Assembly (NCBI GenBank): GCA_033060915.1
Contig: CM065381.1
Coordinates: 38,043,336 to 38,107,335 of the forward strand
Reading direction: 5' to 3'
Origin: Euryodendron excelsum
Lineage: Eukaryota; Streptophyta; Magnoliopsida; Ericales; Pentaphylacaceae
DNA length: 64,000 bases
The notes beneath the pieces are model-generated. The model made no database searches and had not been told where the DNA came from. It saw only the letters and a program-made list of their open reading frames with translations. Below, piece after piece: positions 60,394 to 64,000 of this stretch. A program made the position numbers and the translations under genes. Each line of letters opens with the position of its first letter. Position 1 is the stretch's first letter.

Positions 60394-62543
60394 TTCCAGA
60401 AGAGAAACGGCAGTTGCACTGCTTTGGTTAATTTGGTTGTGCTGGTTATGCTAATTTTTCAGCTCCGACATCAGTAGAATAGTCTAGGGTATTGAGCCTT
60501 CGGCTTTTGGCTGCTTAGCTTGGCTGTCTGCGGGAAAGCCTAGTGCAGTGACAATCACGCCCACCCACCACCACTGGTTCATTTCACAGTTCTGTCAAAA
60601 AGATTAGTCTCCACCGCTCGGTTAGGTAGATAAAACATCGGATTTTGTCGCTGAATACTTATGTTCGAATTTTGCACGGTGAGCTTTAACTTTTTATTCG
60701 ACACTCAAATTACACGGTGTAATTTAATCTTTTAACCGCGACGTAAATGCGGTCAGATTTCATGCAAATAATTGTGTGACGTTGAGAGTCAATCTTTCTT
60801 AGCAAATGTATTATGAAGTAGTCTATTTATATATTTATTTCTAACAAAGTTAAAAGGAATATGTCTTGTATGGTTTTTTCCTATATACTTTGTATGGTTT
60901 TTTTAAGGTATCCCTACCTTCCAATCTCAGTGCTTGGATTAAAAAAAAAAAAAATTTGAGATGAAAATTGTTAAAAAAATAAGGTGTTTTAGTAATAAAT
61001 AAAAAAAAATAATTATCGCTGAGGAAAATTTTTAGACGGTAAAGTAATATCAACTACTATTAATAATAATTAAGCAGGATGAGACTCATTATTATATGAA
61101 GGGTAAAAAATCATAATTACAATATAGTCACATTTTATATTAACTATTATTATATTAAGCAGTCCAAATGATAACTATAATCAATTCAAATGGTAAGTAC
61201 ACTCAAGGTATGGTGCCTTTGAAAAAGTACCGAAGCCATTTGCTTTCTTGAAACTCTTTTTGGACAAATAAATAAATTTTGTTCTTGGGCTCTCCAAAAA
61301 ATAAATAAATGACTTTGTTTTTCAAAAAATTTAAGAGATTTAAATTTATTTTGGAACTTCTCAAATATTCTATCACAATTTTAAAAAGTATATCAAAACC
61401 TCTAAAGATAGTTGAGAAAGACTTGATAGATAGGCGCTTTTTGTAATCACTTTTTTTTCTTACTTATTTTTTAATGTTAATATAAATTGCGTCACTAGTT
61501 TCTCCAACTATTATTTAGTATTATTATTTTAATTATTTATAATAGTATTCTATTGTGCTATATTATTCTATCTTAAGGTTCCTATTAAATTTCGTTATAT
61601 ATTATCCTAGTGGATGTTATATCACTTACAAGTTCACATTTCTCCTAATATTTTAAAGGATAAATTATAGTGACCTCCCTTGAGAAATTTGAAAATTATA
61701 GACATTTTTATTGTGGTTGATTTTACATTTTTACCCTTTGAAAAATGTAACATGCTTGTAATTTGCGAATTTTTTATCTACTTTCTAAACAAAAGCTAGC
61801 AAAAAGTTAACATTGTAACAAATTAAAGTATAAGAGCTTAATTCCTATAATTAAAAGTGAATGTCCTAAAGTGAAATTTGGTGTAAAGTGCAAGAGTGCA
61901 AAGTGAATTCACCCTATCTAATATGAAATTAAGTGGACTGCACATCACATTATCTTTTTTTTTTTTTTACTACAGCTATCCACCTTCTAATTAGGTTCAA
62001 TATCCACATCAACTTTGTAAATTTATATATAGCATGAATGATGACTCACTAAAGGAAAAACAAATCAAAACTTGAGACTTTGTACTTAGTATGAATACCA
62101 GTTGATTACTTTACCAGCCTTTGTGGTTGCTGCACATAAGATGTTGTAATTAACTTTATACCAATTACTATTCTAAGCTAGCTAGCTAGATGTCATTTAC
62201 CATCATTTATGCCATAATGAACCTGTAATACTTATTGATTACTCAGAGCTCTTGTTCTTCTAATGAGCTACCTAGCAACATCCTAATAAACCCATCACAA
62301 CTATCAATTGTTTTGTACATTGGCCATCTTTTCATGCTCATATATAACACTTACCTGCATTAATCTTTTACTTATTCAACCTAGGTGTTATTTTTATATA
62401 GGCAGTACTCTTTTCATTCTTACCAAAACCAAGTTTATATAAGATGCTTTTGTTTTACTTGATTTTCTTCCCCTCTCTTCCAGTACCTTTATGGATTTTT
62501 ATTGATCTTATATGTTTGTTTGATTGATTTTATTTGATATGGG
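60394..62543. other. Divergent intergenic region
   Basis: Lies between the start of the minus-strand EMB2785-like gene and the plus-strand LOB remnant, so it should hold both promoters. A TATA-like 'gtttatataaga' at about 62430 suits the LOB gene. The rest is AT-rich with no coding frame. Confidence 0.5.
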
Positions 62544-62774
62544 ATGCAAAGGAATAATGGCACGCCGGCATGTGCCTCATGCAAGCATTAGAGAAAGAAG
62601 TGCACCGAGAAGTGCGTGTTGGCAGCCTTCTTTCCTGCGGATAAAAGCCGAGAATTCGAAGCCGTGCACAAAGTGTTCGGTGTATGCAATGTGATGAAGA
62701 TAGTGAGAAATTTCAAGGAAGAAGAAGATAGGAAAAAAGTCATGGATTCGCTCGTGTGGGAAGTGTTTTGTCGG
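62544..62774 (+). pseudogene. LOB-domain (LBD) gene exon 1, broken
   Basis: From ATG 62544 the frame reads MQRNNGTPACASCKH, then TAG in place of the family's Gln (CAG), then RKKCTEKCVLAAFFPADKSR and on to MDSLVWEVFCR. The zinc-finger-like C-x2-C-x6-C-x3-C (C10, C13, C20, C24) and the FFPA...VHKVFGV GAS block are clear. LBD proteins are plant-specific transcription factors. The exon stops where a copia LTR begins at 62775; exon 2 is not in the window. The single premature stop and otherwise good codons suggest recent loss. Alternatively the stop is an error or polymorphism. Confidence 0.88.
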
Positions 62775-62979
62775 TGTTAAAGTCACATGAATTCTCTATC
62801 TCACATCGATTGGAATAGAGAACTAGATTCCTCTCTCATTCTATAAATAGTCTTAACCTATGTAACTAAACTTATTACTTTACGCATTACTTCACTTGTT
62901 ATCTATCTCATTATCTCTTATAATCTTTCTTTACTTTATAATGTATTGTAATTACACATGAATTTTGTCTTTTCTAACA
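62775..62979 (+). repeat. 5' LTR of a Ty1/copia element, 205 bp
   Basis: TGTTAAAGTC...TTTTCTAACA (TG...CA), with a TATA-like 'tctataaatag' at about 62840. It directly follows the LOB exon. Confidence 0.8.
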
Positions 62980-62997
62980 TGGCATTAGAGTTAAGGG
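62980..62997 (+). other. Primer-binding site (initiator Met tRNA type)
   Basis: TGGCATTAGAGTTAAGGG abuts the LTR; it matches the usual copia site TGGTATCAGAGC at 10 of the first 12 positions. Confidence 0.7.
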
Positions 62998-63742
62998 AAT
63001 GTATGCTCTGTGGTTGTCCTTCGAGGATCTTGCACATCAAAACTCCTAAGGTTCTATTCCTCCTCTCTGGCCATCCTCCAGTGACTTTCCGGCCAACCTC
63101 CAATGACTTTTCGACTAACTTCTGGCGACTTTGGCCAACTTTCGGTGACTTCCGGCCAACTTTTGGCAACCTTCGACCAACTTTTAGCTGCTTTCCGACC
63201 AACTTTCGGCGACTTTTTGACCACCTTCTAGTGACTTTCGGCCAACTTTTGGTAGCTTTACAAAGGTCACTCTGGCGCCCCTCCACCGTCTCTCCAGCCG
63301 TCCTCAGGCCATTTCTGTTTGACTCATGACTAATTTGAGCCTTCTGAATCTAATTCTAGCCTCTATTTCCGCTAGTTCTGCTCTGTTTCTATTATTTCTT
63401 TGTCATCTTCTTCTGATGTGCCTCTTATTATTGTTTATCCTGAGGAGTCCCCATCAGTTGATCCTGCTCCTCCTACTGGCTCTTCCTTATCTGATCTTTC
63501 TCTACCATCTTCTTTTGATGCGCCCATTCATCTCTCTACTGCTACTGCTACTGCAACCCCTTCTTCCCTTCTACTGCTGTCATTACTATCCCAGCTTCCA
63601 TTTCTATAGAGAGCTACTTGAGTTTAGAGAAGATATTAGAGACGTCGGAGGTTGGGATAGAGAACTCATATGGCTTTAACAATTGACAAAAAGATCCGAC
63701 CTTAGGTTCTTAGAGAGAGTATAGAAAAGTGTATGAGGAGCT
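62998..63742 (+). mobile_element. Copia leader / start of gag region, cut short
   Basis: Contains degenerate ~20-bp repeats of 'gactttcggccaactttt' (63070-63265). A Ser/Pro-rich frame from 63400 (MSSSSDVPLIIVYPEE) may be the gag start. The element is interrupted at 63743 by a gypsy LTR. Confidence 0.5.
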
Positions 63743-64000
63743 TGTAAGCACCCCATTTTTGCCCGCTTGGTAATCTCCGGCCTGACCGAACTCCTTTTCA
63801 AAACTCCGTAAGCACATTCAAGCCTAAATCAACTTTCAAACCCCTATTCAGTTAGTCAACCACCTCTCGGGCCCGCTAGGCCCAATAGAAGCCTAATAAC
63901 CAAATCTACCCTTTGGGTCTCTAGGCACGTTTTGAGAAAGCTCAAAATCTCTCAAAACGGTAAGTCCACCCTTCCAAAATGTTATTAAACTGTTAGGCGT
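63743..64000 (+). mobile_element. Left end of a gypsy LTR (same family as 30417)
   Basis: Starts TGTAAGCACCCCATTTTTGC and shares 'ctaggcacgttttgagaaag'-type blocks with the solo LTR in intron 10. It runs off the window, so whether it is solo or full-length is unknown. Confidence 0.8.

Overview
This is a plant nuclear window, from a eudicot with a transposon-rich genome. The evidence is spliced genes with GT-AG introns and plant-specific families (a RABA GTPase, a LOB-domain fragment, an MBR/ZFP1-type E3 ligase fragment). Plant Ty3/gypsy, Ty1/copia, L1 and RTE elements are also present, plus a piece of mitochondrial cox1 inserted in the nucleus. I cannot name the species.

Layout. 1-4940: the 3' part of a degenerate Tat-lineage gypsy element (integrase tail, minisatellite, antisense ORF, 3' LTR). 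4948-6024: two exons of an MBR/ZFP1-like E3 ligase without its RING exon. 7333-9335 (minus): an intact two-exon Rab GTPase gene (RABA1f type, 217 aa). 11753-60393 (minus): one TypA/BipA-family GTPase gene (EMB2785-like). I resolved all 19 exons, and they join in frame to 675 aa with consistent GT-AG junctions. Only 2,028 nt of its 48,641 nt are coding. 62544-62774 (plus): a LOB-domain first exon with a premature stop. It is cut at its 3' end by a copia LTR, whose element is in turn entered by a gypsy LTR running off the window.

The introns of the TypA/BipA gene hold most of the interesting sequence. Intron 12 (10.6 kb) has SINE, L1 and RTE fragments and mitochondrial-like blocks, including cox1. 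Intron 10 (7.5 kb) has a 941-bp hAT-like element with a perfect 8-bp target duplication and a 4.6-kb solo gypsy LTR. Intron 8 has an L1 interrupted by a hAT MITE. Intron 3 has a foldback Mutator-like MITE with a perfect 9-bp duplication. Intron 2 has two tandem poly-C tracts of 56-57 bases. Intron 1 (10.3 kb) has an RTE LINE split by one copy of a repeat family, a second copy of that family, and a 5'-truncated L1. Introns 2, 7 and 14 share copies of another repeat family with GTGTCCG-rich ends.

The two intact genes are housekeeping genes (membrane traffic; organellar translation GTPase) and do not form a pathway together. No CRISPR array, rRNA gene or intact tRNA gene was seen. The best candidates for a second look are the TE-laden but intact gene, the paired poly-C tract inside it, and the nested insertion in the LOB gene. 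Family and domain names come from reading the translations, not from a database search.
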